Below, in pieces: positions 17,466 through 26,460 of a stretch of DNA of 64,000 nucleotides. This DNA comes from Trebonia sp963843745 (GTDB taxonomy: Bacteria; Actinomycetota; Actinomycetes; Streptosporangiales; Streptosporangiaceae), in contig CAWJLP010000012.1 in NCBI GenBank assembly GCA_963843745.1, positions 62,001-126,000 of the forward strand, in the 5' to 3' direction. The position numbers were made by a program, and so were the translations under genes. The first letter of the stretch is position 1. The number at the start of each line of letters is the position of its first letter. The notes under the pieces are model-generated. The model did not search any database, was not told the origin of the DNA, and saw only the letters and a list, made by a program, of their open reading frames with translations.

Positions 17466-19997
17466 ATGCCACCACGCCGCGGCAGCACCACCGCACCGCC
17501 ACCGGAAGAGTTCGAAGAGAACATCGTCGACGTCGACGTCACCGAGGAGATGCGCGGCTCGTACCTCGAGTACGCCTACAGCGTCATCTACTCCCGCGCG
17601 CTGCCCGACGCGCGCGACGGCCTGAAGCCGGTCCAGCGCCGCATCCTGTACCAGATGAACGAGATGGGCCTGCGCCCCGACCGCGGGCACGTCAAGTGCG
17701 CCCGCGTGGTCGGCGACGTCATGGGCCGCCTGCACCCGCACGGCGACGGCGCGATCTACGACGCCCTGGTCCGGCTCGCCCAGCCGTGGGCCATGCGGCT
17801 GCCGCTGGTGGACGGCCACGGGAACTTCGGCAGCCTCGGCGGCGACGACGCCCCGGCCGCGATGCGGTACACCGAGTCCCGTCCCACCGAGGCCGCGATG
17901 GCGATGGTCGGGAACATCGACGAGGACACCGTCGACTTCGGCCCGAACTACGACGGCCAGGAGCAGGAGCCGCAGGTCCTGCCCGCGGCGATCCCCAACC
18001 TGCTGGTCAACGGCACCTCGGGCATCGCGGTCGGGATGGCCACGAACATGGCCCCGCACAACCTGACCGAGGTCATCGCCGCCGCCAGGCACCTGATCAG
18101 GCACCCGGACGCCTCCCTCGAACAGCTCATGCGTTTCGTCCCTGGCCCCGACCTGCCGACCGGCGGGCGGATCGTCGGGCTGGACGGCGTCCGTGAGGCG
18201 TACGCGACCGGCCGCGGCATCTTCCGCACCAGGGCCGCCGCGAAGATCGAGCAGCTGAACGCCCGCAAGACCGGCATCGTCGTCACCGAGCTGCCGTACG
18301 GCGTCGGCCCGGAGAAGGTCATCGCGCGGATCAAGGACCTGGTCCAGGCGAAGAAGATCGCCGGCATCTCCGACCTCAAGGACCTGACGGACCGGACCCG
18401 CGGCCTGCACCTGGTGATCGAGGTGCGCAACGGCTTCAACCCGGACGCCGTGCTCGCCGAGCTGTACCGGCTCACGCCGATGGAGGAGACGTTCGGCATC
18501 AACAACGTCGCCCTCCTCGACGGCCAGCCGCGGGTGCTCGGCCTCCTGGAGCTGCTGACGATCTACGTCGACCACCGCCTCGAGGTCACGCGCCGGCGCA
18601 GCGAGTACCGGCGCCGCAAGCGCCAGGAGCGCCTGCACCTGGTCGACGGCATCATCGTCGCGCTGCTCAACATCGACGAGGTCATCCAGGTCATCAGGTC
18701 GAGTGACGACGCCGCCGCGGCCAAGAGCCGCCTCCAGCAGGTCTTCGACCTGTCCGAGATCCAGGCGCAGTACATCCTGGACACCCCGCTGCGCCGCCTG
18801 ACCAGGTACGACCGGCTGGAGCTCGAGCGCGAGCAGGAGACCCTCCGCCGCGAGATCGCCGAACTCACCGCCATCCTCGAGGACGACGGCCGGCTCCGCG
18901 AGGTGGTCAGCGGCGAGATGGCCGAGCTGGCGAAGAAGTTCGGCACCCCGCGCCGCACGGTGCTGCTCGAAGGCGGCGACGAGGTGCGGGCCGCGGTCCC
19001 GCTCGAGGTGGCCGACGACCCGTGCGTCGTGGTGCTGTCCGCGACCGGCCTGCTGGCCCGCTTCCCCGCCCAGTCCGATGATCCGGAACGGTCTCGTGAT
19101 GACTCCCCGGCCGCCACCGATCGCGCGGCGCACGACATCGTGGCGTCGGCGGTCTCCGCGACCGCCCGCGGCACGATCGGCGTGGTGACGTCGGCGGGCC
19201 GGATGATCAGGCTCAGCGTGCTGGAGATCCCGTCGCTGCCGCCGAGCGACGTGGCCCCGTCGCTGGCCGGCGGCCACCCGGTCACGGAGTTCGTGACCGC
19301 GCTGACGCCGGGGGAGAAGGTGCTGGCGCTTGTGAATTTGCAGGCCGCGGACGCGGGCGTTGTATTGGGCACCGCCAGCGGCATCGTCAAGCGCGTGCTG
19401 CCCGAATACCCGGCCAACCGCGACGAGTTCGAGCTGATCACGCTGAAGGACGACGATCAGGTGGTCGGCGCCGCCCAGCTCACCGGGGACGACGCCGAGC
19501 TCGTGTTCGTCACCACCGACGCGCAGCTGCTGCGCTTCCCGGCCGCCGCGGTGCGCCCGCAGGGCCGTCCCGCCGGCGGCATGGCCGGCATCCGGCTGGA
19601 CGCCGGCGCGTCGGCCGTCTGGTTCGGCGCGCTCGGCCCGTCGGCCGCCTCGGCGGCCGACGGCCCCGACGCGGCGTCCGCGGCCGCGGACGCCGTCGTC
19701 GTGACGGTCGCGGGCCGGTCCGGGGCGCTGCCCGGCACCGGCGCGGCGAGCGTCAAGGTCACGCCGTTCGCCGAGTACCCGCCGAAGGGCCGCGCGACCG
19801 GCGGCGTCCGCTGCCAGCGCTTCCTCAAGGGCGAAGACGGCCTGATCGCGGCCTGGGCCGGTCCGGGCCCGGCACTCGGCGCCACCGAAATGGGGGTTCC
19901 GGTGGACCTGACCAACCTTCTGGGCCGCCGCGACGGCTCAGGCACCCCCCTAACCCGCCAGCTAGCCCACATAGGCCCCCCATTCCGCGCCCGGTAA
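17466..19997 (+). CDS. parC: DNA topoisomerase IV subunit A (ParC)
   Basis: An 843-residue DNA-cleaving subunit of the type IIA topoisomerase. The winged-helix/tower core has YSVIYSRALPDARDGLKPVQRRILY, HPHGDGAIYDALV and AAMRYTESR, with the DNA-linking tyrosine near residue 135. This is followed by NLLVNGTSGIAVGMATNMAPHNLTEV. A coiled coil (about 440-490) precedes the C-terminal beta-pinwheel, whose blades read GVVTSAGRMIRLS, GVVLGTASGIVKRV and LVFVTTDAQLLRFPA. It is translated from an ATG after an upstream GAGGA and lies 27 bp after parE. An Ala/Ser/Asp-rich low-complexity loop near residues 725-745 is unusual but in frame. Confidence 0.93.
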   Translation: MPPRRGSTTAPPPEEFEENIVDVDVTEEMRGSYLEYAYSVIYSRALPDARDGLKPVQRRILYQMNEMGLRPDRGHVKCARVVGDVMGRLHPHGDGAIYDALVRLAQPWAMRLPLVDGHGNFGSLGGDDAPAAMRYTESRPTEAAMAMVGNIDEDTVDFGPNYDGQEQEPQVLPAAIPNLLVNGTSGIAVGMATNMAPHNLTEVIAAARHLIRHPDASLEQLMRFVPGPDLPTGGRIVGLDGVREAYATGRGIFRTRAAAKIEQLNARKTGIVVTELPYGVGPEKVIARIKDLVQAKKIAGISDLKDLTDRTRGLHLVIEVRNGFNPDAVLAELYRLTPMEETFGINNVALLDGQPRVLGLLELLTIYVDHRLEVTRRRSEYRRRKRQERLHLVDGIIVALLNIDEVIQVIRSSDDAAAAKSRLQQVFDLSEIQAQYILDTPLRRLTRYDRLELEREQETLRREIAELTAILEDDGRLREVVSGEMAELAKKFGTPRRTVLLEGGDEVRAAVPLEVADDPCVVVLSATGLLARFPAQSDDPERSRDDSPAATDRAAHDIVASAVSATARGTIGVVTSAGRMIRLSVLEIPSLPPSDVAPSLAGGHPVTEFVTALTPGEKVLALVNLQAADAGVVLGTASGIVKRVLPEYPANRDEFELITLKDDDQVVGAAQLTGDDAELVFVTTDAQLLRFPAAAVRPQGRPAGGMAGIRLDAGASAVWFGALGPSAASAADGPDAASAAADAVVVTVAGRSGALPGTGAASVKVTPFAEYPPKGRATGGVRCQRFLKGEDGLIAAWAGPGPALGATEMGVPVDLTNLLGRRDGSGTPLTRQLAHIGPPFRAR

Positions 19998-20340
19998 CCC
20001 GCAACCCCGCCTCCGCGCGGCCCCCCCCCCCGCGCGTTAACCCGCGCCCCCGCCTCCCGCGCGTTAACCCGCCCCGCCCTGGGCCCGCGTTAACCCTCGA
20101 TCCCACGCCGCCCGCCACCCCTGGCTCCTCCCGCCACCCGGCGGCTCCGCCCGCGAACCCTGGCTCCTCCCGCCTTCCGCGCCGGGTAGCCCGCGGCCCC
20201 GCCTCCGCGCGCGTTAACCCCGCGCCCCCCGCCGCCCGCCACCCGGCGGCTCCGCCCACCTGGCGGCCTCACCAACGCCGCGGCCTCGCGTGTCCGCGCA
20301 CCCCGCTGGCGCGAACTCAGCAAGTCACATCACGAACACC
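19998..20340. repeat. C-rich low-complexity gap with repeated GTTAACCC words
   Basis: After the parC stop the plus strand is extremely C-rich, including an 11-base C run (20021-20031). GTTAACCC recurs at 20036, 20063, 20089 and 20213, a decayed GGTAACCC lies at the parC stop, and two longer words (cctggctcctcccgcc and a CCACCCGGCGGCTCCGCC block) each occur twice. No frame looks like a gene. It appears to be degenerate tandem-repeat DNA, and the exact run lengths may be unreliable. Confidence 0.6.
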
Positions 20341-20523
20341 AGTCACTCCTGCGGACTTTGCAGCCCAGGTGACCACTCTCGAGGTTCAGTGACCGGTCAC
20401 AAGTGGTCACGCCGTATGCAAAGTGCGCCCGCGGATGCAAAGTCGTCAGGCCGGACCCGCCACGCAAGGTACATCGGTCACTTACGTCGCCTGGAGTCTA
20501 CAAAGCCGTCGCCACGCCACTCA
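20341..20523 (+). repeat. Palindromic intergenic element, copy A
   Basis: This 183-bp element shares long blocks with an element at 53.2-53.4 kb in the opposite orientation. Its core (20354-20424) is a 71-bp nested palindrome: ACTTTGCA at the left and TGCAAAGT at the right, GTGACCACT (20370-20378) against AGTGGTCAC (20402-20410), and a central perfect palindrome GTGACCGGTCAC (20389-20400). The right end carries GGAGTCTACAAAGCCGTCGC, which the other copy matches with one difference over 26 bases. It abuts the SDR stop codon. Confidence 0.75.
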
Positions 20524-21294
20524 CGTGGCGGAGAAGCCGCCGTCGACGTAGATCGTCTGGCCGGTGATGTAGTCGCTCGCGGCCGAGGCGAGGAACACCG
20601 CCACGCCCGCGAAGTCGGACGGCTCCCCGTTTCTGCCGATCATCGTCCGTGCCGCCAGGGCGGCGGAGCGCACGGGGTCGGATGACACCTCCACCGTGAG
20701 CGGCGTGGCCACGAATCCCGGGCAAACCGAGTTCACGCACACGCCTGACGATGCCCACGCCTCCGACTGGGACCTGGTGAGCGCCGCGAGGCCGCCCTTC
20801 GTCGCGCCGTACCCGCCGCTGTTGCCGAACGCCCGCAGCGCCTGCTGCGACGTCACGTTGATGATCCGGCCCCAGCCGCGCGCCGCCATCTCCGGGCCGA
20901 ACCGCTGGCCGAGCAGGAACGGCGCGGTCAGGTTGACGGCGACCATCAGGTCCCAGTGCTCCTCCGACAGCGCGGGGAGCGGCGGGCGCAGGTTGACGCC
21001 CGCGCAGTTGACCAGGATGTCAGGCTCGCCGAACGCCGCGGCCGCCGCCGACGCGCCCCGCCTGGCTTCGGCCCGGTCGGCCAGGTCCGCGCTGACCCAC
21101 GCCGCCGAGCAGCCCGCTTCGCACAGCGACCGCGAGGTGGCCGACAGCCGGGTCGGGTCCCTGGCCACCAGCACCACCTTCGCGCCGGCCAGCGCCAGGG
21201 CCGACGCCATCGCCTCGCCGATCCCGGAACTGCCGCCGGTGACGACGGCCACTCGCCCGCTGAGCGAGAACAACTCCCCGAGGAAGTCCGTCAC
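20521..21294 (-). CDS. Short-chain dehydrogenase/reductase (SDR)
   Basis: A 257-residue classical SDR oxidoreductase using NAD(P). The Rossmann motif VVTGGSSGIGEAM is near residue 18, NCAGVN is the NAG motif, and the catalytic Ser and Tyr/Lys are in INVTSQQALRAFGNSGGYGATKGG. The C-terminus IYVDGGFSAT is the usual cofactor-closing end. It starts 9 bp after the PfkB kinase stop, so the two are one operon. That context suggests reduction or oxidation of a sugar or sugar acid, as in gluconate 5-dehydrogenase-like enzymes, but the substrate is not shown by the sequence. Confidence 0.85.
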   Translation of the reverse strand: MTDFLGELFSLSGRVAVVTGGSSGIGEAMASALALAGAKVVLVARDPTRLSATSRSLCEAGCSAAWVSADLADRAEARRGASAAAAAFGEPDILVNCAGVNLRPPLPALSEEHWDLMVAVNLTAPFLLGQRFGPEMAARGWGRIINVTSQQALRAFGNSGGYGATKGGLAALTRSQSEAWASSGVCVNSVCPGFVATPLTVEVSSDPVRSAALAARTMIGRNGEPSDFAGVAVFLASAASDYITGQTIYVDGGFSAT

Positions 21295-21303
21295 GGCTGA
21301 TGG

Positions 21304-22194
21304 CTACAAGACAGGACGTGCGCCGATCAGGTTAAGCGCGTGCGCGGCGAGCCGGCAGCCGCTGCCGAGGGCCTCGGTCGGCGGCTTCTTGTCCAGCCAC
21401 GCGGGGAGGAACCCGGCGACGAACGCGTCGCCCGCGCCGGTGCCGTCGATGACCCGCTCGACCGGCGGCGCCGGCACCCGCACCGGCGGGCGGCCGTTGG
21501 CGTAGAACAGCGCGCCATCCGCGCCGAGCTTGATGACGACCTGCGGATACCACGCGGTGAGCACCCGGGCGGCCTGCTCGGCGTCGTCCCGGCCGGTCAG
21601 CACCTTGGCCTGCGCGGCGTTCACGAACAGCAGCACGGCGTTGCTCGACAGTTCGAGGAACGGCTCGGCGCCCGCCCGCTCGAGCGGCGCGGCCGAGGCC
21701 CCGTCGACCGATGCCGACATGCCGACCCGGCGGGAGAAGTCAAGCGCGGCCAGGGCCGCGGCCCGCGACCCCTCGGAGAGCAGCGTGTACCCGGACACGT
21801 GCAGGTGCGCGCCGGGCGCGAACAGGTCGTGCGGCAGGTCGTCGGGGGCGAGTGCTGCGTTGGCGCCCGGGTCGGAGAGCATCGTCCGCTCGCCCTTGTG
21901 GGTCACCATGACCACGCAGGTCCCTGTCGGCCGCTCGGGGTCCATCACCAGCCGCGCGTCGACGCCGTAGCCCATCAGTTCCATGTCCCGGTTGCGGCCG
22001 GCGATGTCCGCGCCGCGCCGCCCGACGAACGCCACGTCCGCACCGTCGGCGGCCAGCCACGCGGCGATGTTCGCACCCGAGCCGCCGCCGTGGGTGGTGA
22101 CCTTGGCGGGCGTGTCACTGCCGCGGGCGAGTGGCAGCGTGGCGTGCGCGACCGTATCCGTCATCAAGTCGCCAATGACAACGATGCGGGCCAT
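21304..22194 (-). CDS. PfkB/ribokinase-family carbohydrate kinase
   Basis: A 296-residue sugar or nucleoside kinase. The N-terminal sheet ARIVVIGDLMTDTV is followed by GGGSGANIAAWLAADGADVAFVGRRG, the first PfkB signature. The second signature, IDGTGAGDAFVAGFLPAW, holds the anion hole and the catalytic Asp. The ATG at 22194 begins the family's typical ARIVVIGD and has GAGG 11 bases upstream; GTG and ATG codons 12 and 9 bp further out are in frame but crowd the ribosome site. It is the first gene of a two-gene operon with the SDR. Substrate could be ribose, a deoxyribonucleoside or a keto-sugar acid. Confidence 0.85.
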   Translation of the reverse strand: MARIVVIGDLMTDTVAHATLPLARGSDTPAKVTTHGGGSGANIAAWLAADGADVAFVGRRGADIAGRNRDMELMGYGVDARLVMDPERPTGTCVVMVTHKGERTMLSDPGANAALAPDDLPHDLFAPGAHLHVSGYTLLSEGSRAAALAALDFSRRVGMSASVDGASAAPLERAGAEPFLELSSNAVLLFVNAAQAKVLTGRDDAEQAARVLTAWYPQVVIKLGADGALFYANGRPPVRVPAPPVERVIDGTGAGDAFVAGFLPAWLDKKPPTEALGSGCRLAAHALNLIGARPVL

Positions 22195-22384
22195 AATCGT
22201 CATCACCTCATCATCGGGATCAACGGGCGGCTCGCCGCGGCGGCCGACCGCGGAGCAACTGGCTGGCGAACATAAATCCTGATCGGGGGACTCCTACGGT
22301 ATCCGTATCGAGCCGCCGTGACCACCGGGTCGGCGGTCAGTTATTCAAACGGTAACGGCAATCGGTTGCGGTGCCACCTCCCCT

Positions 22385-22798
22385 TCAGCCTGCCAGGAAC
22401 GACAGCCTGACCCGCCTGTCCGGATTGTCCACGTTCACGTCCACGAGCGCGATCGACTGCCATGTCCCGAGCGCGAGGCGGCCGCCGAGCACCGGGATCG
22501 TGGCGTAGGGTGCCACGAACGCGGGGAGCACGTGCGACCTGCCGTGCCCGCGCGACCCGTGCGCGTGCCGCCAGCGGTCGTCGGCGGGAAGCAGGTCCGC
22601 GAGCGCCGCGAGCAGGTCGCTGTCGCTGCCAGAGCCGAGCTCGATCAGCGCGATCCCCGCCGTGGCATGCGGCACGAAGACGTGCAGCAGCCCGTCGCCG
22701 CCGCCCGACGCGGACCTGGCGAACTCGGCGCACTCGCCGGTGATGTCCTGCACGGTCTCGCGGCTGCCGGTGTGCACCTGAATCATCTGGCTGTCCAT
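22385..22798 (-). CDS. YjbQ/UPF0047-family protein
   Basis: A 137-residue protein of the YjbQ family (secondary thiamine-phosphate synthase-like, TIGR00149). HVFVPHATAGIALIE carries the conserved His-Thr/Ala-Gly metal site, and HAHGSRGHGRSHVLPAF carries the second His cluster. The C-terminus LGTWQSIALVDVNVDNPDRRV is the typical end, here as a WQ-I-ALVD pattern. The frame is open much further upstream, but that extension is Pro/Arg-rich and overlaps the neighbouring gene in reverse, so the ATG at 22798 is chosen. It is divergent from the XRE regulator gene with about 100 bp between. Confidence 0.85.
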   Translation of the reverse strand: MDSQMIQVHTGSRETVQDITGECAEFARSASGGGDGLLHVFVPHATAGIALIELGSGSDSDLLAALADLLPADDRWRHAHGSRGHGRSHVLPAFVAPYATIPVLGGRLALGTWQSIALVDVNVDNPDRRVRLSFLAG

Positions 22799-22902
22799 GT
22801 TTCCCGGATCATAGGCGCTCACGGAAAGCGCAGGTATGCGGAGGTCGGCCGGCCCGTTAGCCTTCGGTGGATAAGGGTGGCGACGAAAGCCGAGGAGCGA
22901 GG

Positions 22903-24108
22903 GTGACGGAGACTGGGACGGCCGGCCCCCGGCTGCGGCTGGCGCGGCAGGCGCGCGGGTTCTCCCAGCAGCAGCTGGCCGGGATGGCCGGGGTGAGCCG
23001 CCAGGCGGTGTCGGCCGTGGAGGCGGGACACTCCGATCCCTCGCTGCGCGTCGCGTTCGCCCTCGCCCAGGCGCTTGGCATGACGGTGGAGGAGGTGTTC
23101 GGGCCCGCCGACCAGGCGCCGCCGGTGGCGGCCATCCCGGTGGCGCCGCCGGACGCGCCAGGCGGCCGCGTGCTGCTCGCCCCGGTCGGCGACCGGTTGG
23201 TGGCGCTGCCGCTGCGCGGGGACGCCGCGGCGGGCATGGGCTTCGTGGCGGCCGGCGGGCAGGCGGCACTCCCGGCCGCGCTCCCTGCCACCGCGCTCCC
23301 TGCCACCGCGCTCCCTGCCACCGCGCTTCCTGCCACCGCGCTTCCTGCCACCGAGGCCGCCGGGCGCGCGGCCGGGCCGGCGGCGGGCACGATCGCCGTC
23401 CGGCCGATCGGCCCGCCCAGGCCGACGCTGGTCGTGGCCGGCTGCGACCCGGGCCTGCCGCTGCTCGCGCCCCCGCTCGCGCTGCTCGATCCGCCGGTCG
23501 CGTTCGCCTGGTGGCCGTGCGGCAGCCGGGAGGCGTTGCGGCTGGCCGCCGCCGGCCTCGTGCACGCGGCCGGGGTGCACCTGCGCGACGCCGACGGCGG
23601 CTACAACGCCACCGCCGCGAGCCACCTGCCCGGCGGTGCCGAGGTGGTGGGGTTCACCGCCTGGCGTGAAGGCCTGGTGCTGCGGCCGGAACTCGCCCCC
23701 GTCATCACCGGTGTCGACAGCCTCGTCAAAGACGGGCGTCGCGTGGTCAACCGCGAGGCAGGGGCGGAGGCCCGCCGGCTCCTCGACCGCGAGCTGGGCC
23801 GGCTCGGCATCGACAGGGCCGAACTCCCCGGCTACGACACCCGGGCCGCCGGCCATCTCCAGGTGGCGAGCGCGGTCGCGGCGCGCCTCGCCGACGCGGG
23901 CGTCGCGAGCGAGCCAGCGGCGCGAGTGTACGGGCTGGACTTCGTGCCGCTGGCGGACGAGCGGTTCGACCTGGTGCTGCCGGGCGCCTACCTCGGCTCA
24001 CGGGAGGTGCAGGGCCTGCTCAAGGTGCTCGCGTCGCCGTGGCTGCTCGCCCAGCTGGCCAGCCTGCCCGGCTATGACCTGGCCTCCTGCGGCGACCGGG
24101 TCAAGTAG
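22903..24108 (+). CDS. XRE-type regulator with C-terminal PBP-like ligand domain
   Basis: A 401-residue one-component regulator. An XRE helix-turn-helix (about residues 8-65, ARGFSQQQLAGMAGVSRQAVSAVEAG) is followed by an Ala/Pro repeat linker. A C-terminal domain (about 175-395) resembles the PBP-like domain found in molybdate-type regulators and MoeA-like proteins, with HLPGGAEVVGFTAWREGLVL and AGHLQVASAVAARLADAGV. The ligand may be molybdate, tungstate or another small molecule. GTG at 22903 with AGGAG (22893-22897) is chosen. Regulation of the divergent YjbQ gene or autoregulation is likely from position. Confidence 0.8.
   Translation: MTETGTAGPRLRLARQARGFSQQQLAGMAGVSRQAVSAVEAGHSDPSLRVAFALAQALGMTVEEVFGPADQAPPVAAIPVAPPDAPGGRVLLAPVGDRLVALPLRGDAAAGMGFVAAGGQAALPAALPATALPATALPATALPATALPATEAAGRAAGPAAGTIAVRPIGPPRPTLVVAGCDPGLPLLAPPLALLDPPVAFAWWPCGSREALRLAAAGLVHAAGVHLRDADGGYNATAASHLPGGAEVVGFTAWREGLVLRPELAPVITGVDSLVKDGRRVVNREAGAEARRLLDRELGRLGIDRAELPGYDTRAAGHLQVASAVAARLADAGVASEPAARVYGLDFVPLADERFDLVLPGAYLGSREVQGLLKVLASPWLLAQLASLPGYDLASCGDRVK
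23281..23355 (+). repeat. 15-bp tandem repeat x5 in the XRE/PBP gene
   Basis: Five 15-bp units close to ctccctgccaccgcg encode LPATA repeats in the linker between the DNA-binding and ligand domains. The last unit ends differently (ccgag). The unit length preserves frame, so copy-number change would only alter linker length. Confidence 0.85.
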
Positions 24109-24241
24109 CGGCGGGGCATCTCATACCCGGACAATCCAGTAGCGGGCGCTGTCCGTTATAGAACTGCATGGAATTGGCCGCGCGCAGCGCTCCGGCTGAT
24201 GTTCCATGGCGCCTACACCGTGGACCTGGAACGGGAAACTC

Positions 24242-25051
24242 ATGCAGAAGACCATGTCACTACCCGCCGCGAAACTGCCCGTCGCCGCGACGGCGGCCGC
24301 CGCGCTCGCGGCCGGGCTCGCCCTCGCCGGCTGCAGCAGCGCCGCGAGCAGCTCGCCGGGCGGTTCGGCGGCCAATTCCGCGACGGCCGCCGCCACGCGC
24401 GGCAGCGCCACGTCCAGCGCATCCGCCGCCACATCGGCGGCCGCCTCCGCGTCCGTCCCGTTCCCCGTCGCCGTCGGCAACACCTGGAATTACAAGATCA
24501 CGACCGGCGGCGAGAGCGGCACGACGGTCAACAAGATGACCGCTGTCACGCCGGTGGCGACCGGCCAGCAGGTCACGATGCTCACCACGGACCACGTGGG
24601 CAGCGTCAACGGCAGCGCCAAGGAGACCTACCTCTTCCACGCCGACGGCTCGATCGGCTACCCGCTCGGCTCGTTCTCGCCAGGTTCCGGTGTCACCGTG
24701 ACCAGCAACGGCGTCGTGTGGCCGCCGGCGTCAGTGATCGCGTCTGGCAAGCCGTCGCAGTCCACGCTGAACATATCCATCAAGGCGGCGGGCCAGACGC
24801 TCGGCACCACCGCGCACGTGACCGTCCAGGGCGCGGGCACCGCCACCGTCACCGTGCCCGCGGGCACCTACCGGACGACCGTCGTGCTCGTGACCGAACG
24901 GCTCGCGATCGTCGGCATCACGGCGAGCATCCAGGTCAAGACCTGGCTAGCGCCGGACGTCGGCCCGGTCAAGGAGCTGGTGACCACCAACGAGGGCAGC
25001 GCCACCAGCGTCGTGGCGGACGAAGAGCTGCTGTCCTTCACCAAGGGCTGA
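24242..25051 (+). CDS. Putative lipoprotein of unknown function
   Basis: A 269-residue exported protein. The N-terminus MQKTMSLPAAK is followed by a hydrophobic Ala/Leu stretch and the lipobox LALAGC, so the mature protein would be lipid-anchored outside the membrane. A Ser/Ala-rich spacer of about 40 residues leads to a beta-rich domain with Thr/Val repeats (TVTVPAGTYRTTVVLVTERL) and a WLAPDVGPVKEL motif seen in DUF3108-like or periplasmic beta-barrel proteins; I cannot name the family. The ATG at 24242 places the signal peptide at the N-terminus and is preferred over the ATG 36 bp earlier. It is convergent with the next gene, with stop codons 5 bp apart. Confidence 0.7.
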   Translation: MQKTMSLPAAKLPVAATAAAALAAGLALAGCSSAASSSPGGSAANSATAAATRGSATSSASAATSAAASASVPFPVAVGNTWNYKITTGGESGTTVNKMTAVTPVATGQQVTMLTTDHVGSVNGSAKETYLFHADGSIGYPLGSFSPGSGVTVTSNGVVWPPASVIASGKPSQSTLNISIKAAGQTLGTTAHVTVQGAGTATVTVPAGTYRTTVVLVTERLAIVGITASIQVKTWLAPDVGPVKELVTTNEGSATSVVADEELLSFTKG

Positions 25052-25056
25052 GCGGC

Positions 25057-26241
25057 TCAGCTGCCCGCAGTACTGGCGCACGCCCCGCTGGCCGCCGGCA
25101 GGGCCCGCGAGTACGGCCGGATGACCAGCCTGGACTGCTGCGCGGTGATCGAGCCGTTGCTCGGGTAGGCGGGGTGGATATATCCGTCGGCGGGCCCGCA
25201 CGCCACGCCGGACAGGGGATCGACCACGGTCTTGTCCCACGGCTCGAGGGCTCCGTGCGGGTCGTCCCACCGCGCGAAGTCGACGCTGCCGTACTGGCGG
25301 GTGACGACCCGGCTCCAGTCGGTCGTATCGTGCGGCGGCTCGACCGCGTACACGAACGAGTAGCTGACCTCAACGCGGAGGACCTGACGGCCCGACTCGG
25401 TGACGGCCACCGCGTCCATCGTGCCGCTCACCTTGATCACGCCGCCGTCGAACTGCGCGGTCCCCGGCGCGAACGAGGCGACCCAGGACCGCGTGCTCAG
25501 CGGGCGCCCGTCCTTGCTCACGCCGTGGGCGCCGAGGCCGGCCGTGAACGTGGCCCGCTGCCTGGCGGTGAGCAGCCGTTCGAGCGCGGCGGGCTGGCCG
25601 CCGAGCAGCGTCTGCGTGTCCAGGCTGGCGGCGGCCACCAGCTCGCCGGTCGTGGCGTAGGCGGCTGCCACCTGCGCGGCGGTGAACCCGCCGACGGGCT
25701 CGGCGGGCGGTGCCACGATGCCTGCCGCACCGTCTGCCCAGTCGTTGGCGGGGGTGCCGAGGAACGGGTCGGCGGACGCCCCGGCGAACAGGTCGCCTGG
25801 AGCGATGGTGCCCAGGATCGGCCCGAGGGAGGTGTCCGTGACCGGCGCGCTGCCGTCGGAGCTGCCAGCGGTGTGCCCGAAGCGCAGCCACCCGAGGACG
25901 CCCCCGACGAGCAGGAGCGCCACCGCCAGCAGGGCGGCAGCCAGCCGCCCGCCGCGCCGTGTGCGGCGGCGGCGGACAGCCCGCGTGCCGCCGAGGTCGT
26001 CGGGGGCGCCGGGGCCAGCAGGGCCGGCAGGTCCGGCAGGAGCGGTGGGTGCGGCGGGGGAACCGGGGGCGTCGGGACCGCCCGGTACATCCTCGGTCCG
26101 CACCGGGGCGGCCTTGGCGCGTTCGGCCGCGGAGGGCTCGAGGAACAGCGGATCTCCGGCCCTGCCTTCGGTGAGCTCGCGCAACTCGCGGTCAAGCTCG
26201 TCCAGCGGGGCAGGATCGGGGCCATCCGCACCATCTGGCAT
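25057..26241 (-). CDS. Single-pass membrane protein with extracytoplasmic domain, unknown
   Basis: A 394-residue protein. An acidic cytosolic segment (1-45) is followed by a Pro/Gly/Ala-rich stretch and the basic cluster AVRRRRTRRGG. One membrane helix (about 98-118, LAAALLAVALLLVGGVLGWL) precedes an extracytoplasmic domain of about 270 residues. The exterior part has Cys residues near the end (GVACGPADGY, GACAS) that could form a disulfide. No family is recognised. It is divergent from the histidine kinase gene, so it may belong to the same sensory locus, but no direct evidence shows this. Confidence 0.7.
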   Translation of the reverse strand: MPDGADGPDPAPLDELDRELRELTEGRAGDPLFLEPSAAERAKAAPVRTEDVPGGPDAPGSPAAPTAPAGPAGPAGPGAPDDLGGTRAVRRRRTRRGGRLAAALLAVALLLVGGVLGWLRFGHTAGSSDGSAPVTDTSLGPILGTIAPGDLFAGASADPFLGTPANDWADGAAGIVAPPAEPVGGFTAAQVAAAYATTGELVAAASLDTQTLLGGQPAALERLLTARQRATFTAGLGAHGVSKDGRPLSTRSWVASFAPGTAQFDGGVIKVSGTMDAVAVTESGRQVLRVEVSYSFVYAVEPPHDTTDWSRVVTRQYGSVDFARWDDPHGALEPWDKTVVDPLSGVACGPADGYIHPAYPSNGSITAQQSRLVIRPYSRALPAASGACASTAGS

Positions 26242-26460
26242 GGCCAGAACGTAACAAGCCAGCTACTTCGATACCAGCTAAATCACGCAACAATTCGGCT
26301 GCGGGCCGCTGGCGTGTGCTGCGATGAGTCACCACGGGCCCGTTCGGGATGATGGAAGACAAGTCACGGCGCGGACCCGCACCTCAGCCGCACGGATGAG
26401 CCGGCGTCTCCCGCTTGCGGACGATGGTGGCGGGCCGGCCCGCGGCCTTACGATCGGCTC

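Noticed and set aside
15225..19277. A 1350-codon minus-strand open frame across parE and parC
   Set aside because: It is antisense to two complete topoisomerase genes and composed of low-complexity Arg/Ala/Gly/Val sequence.
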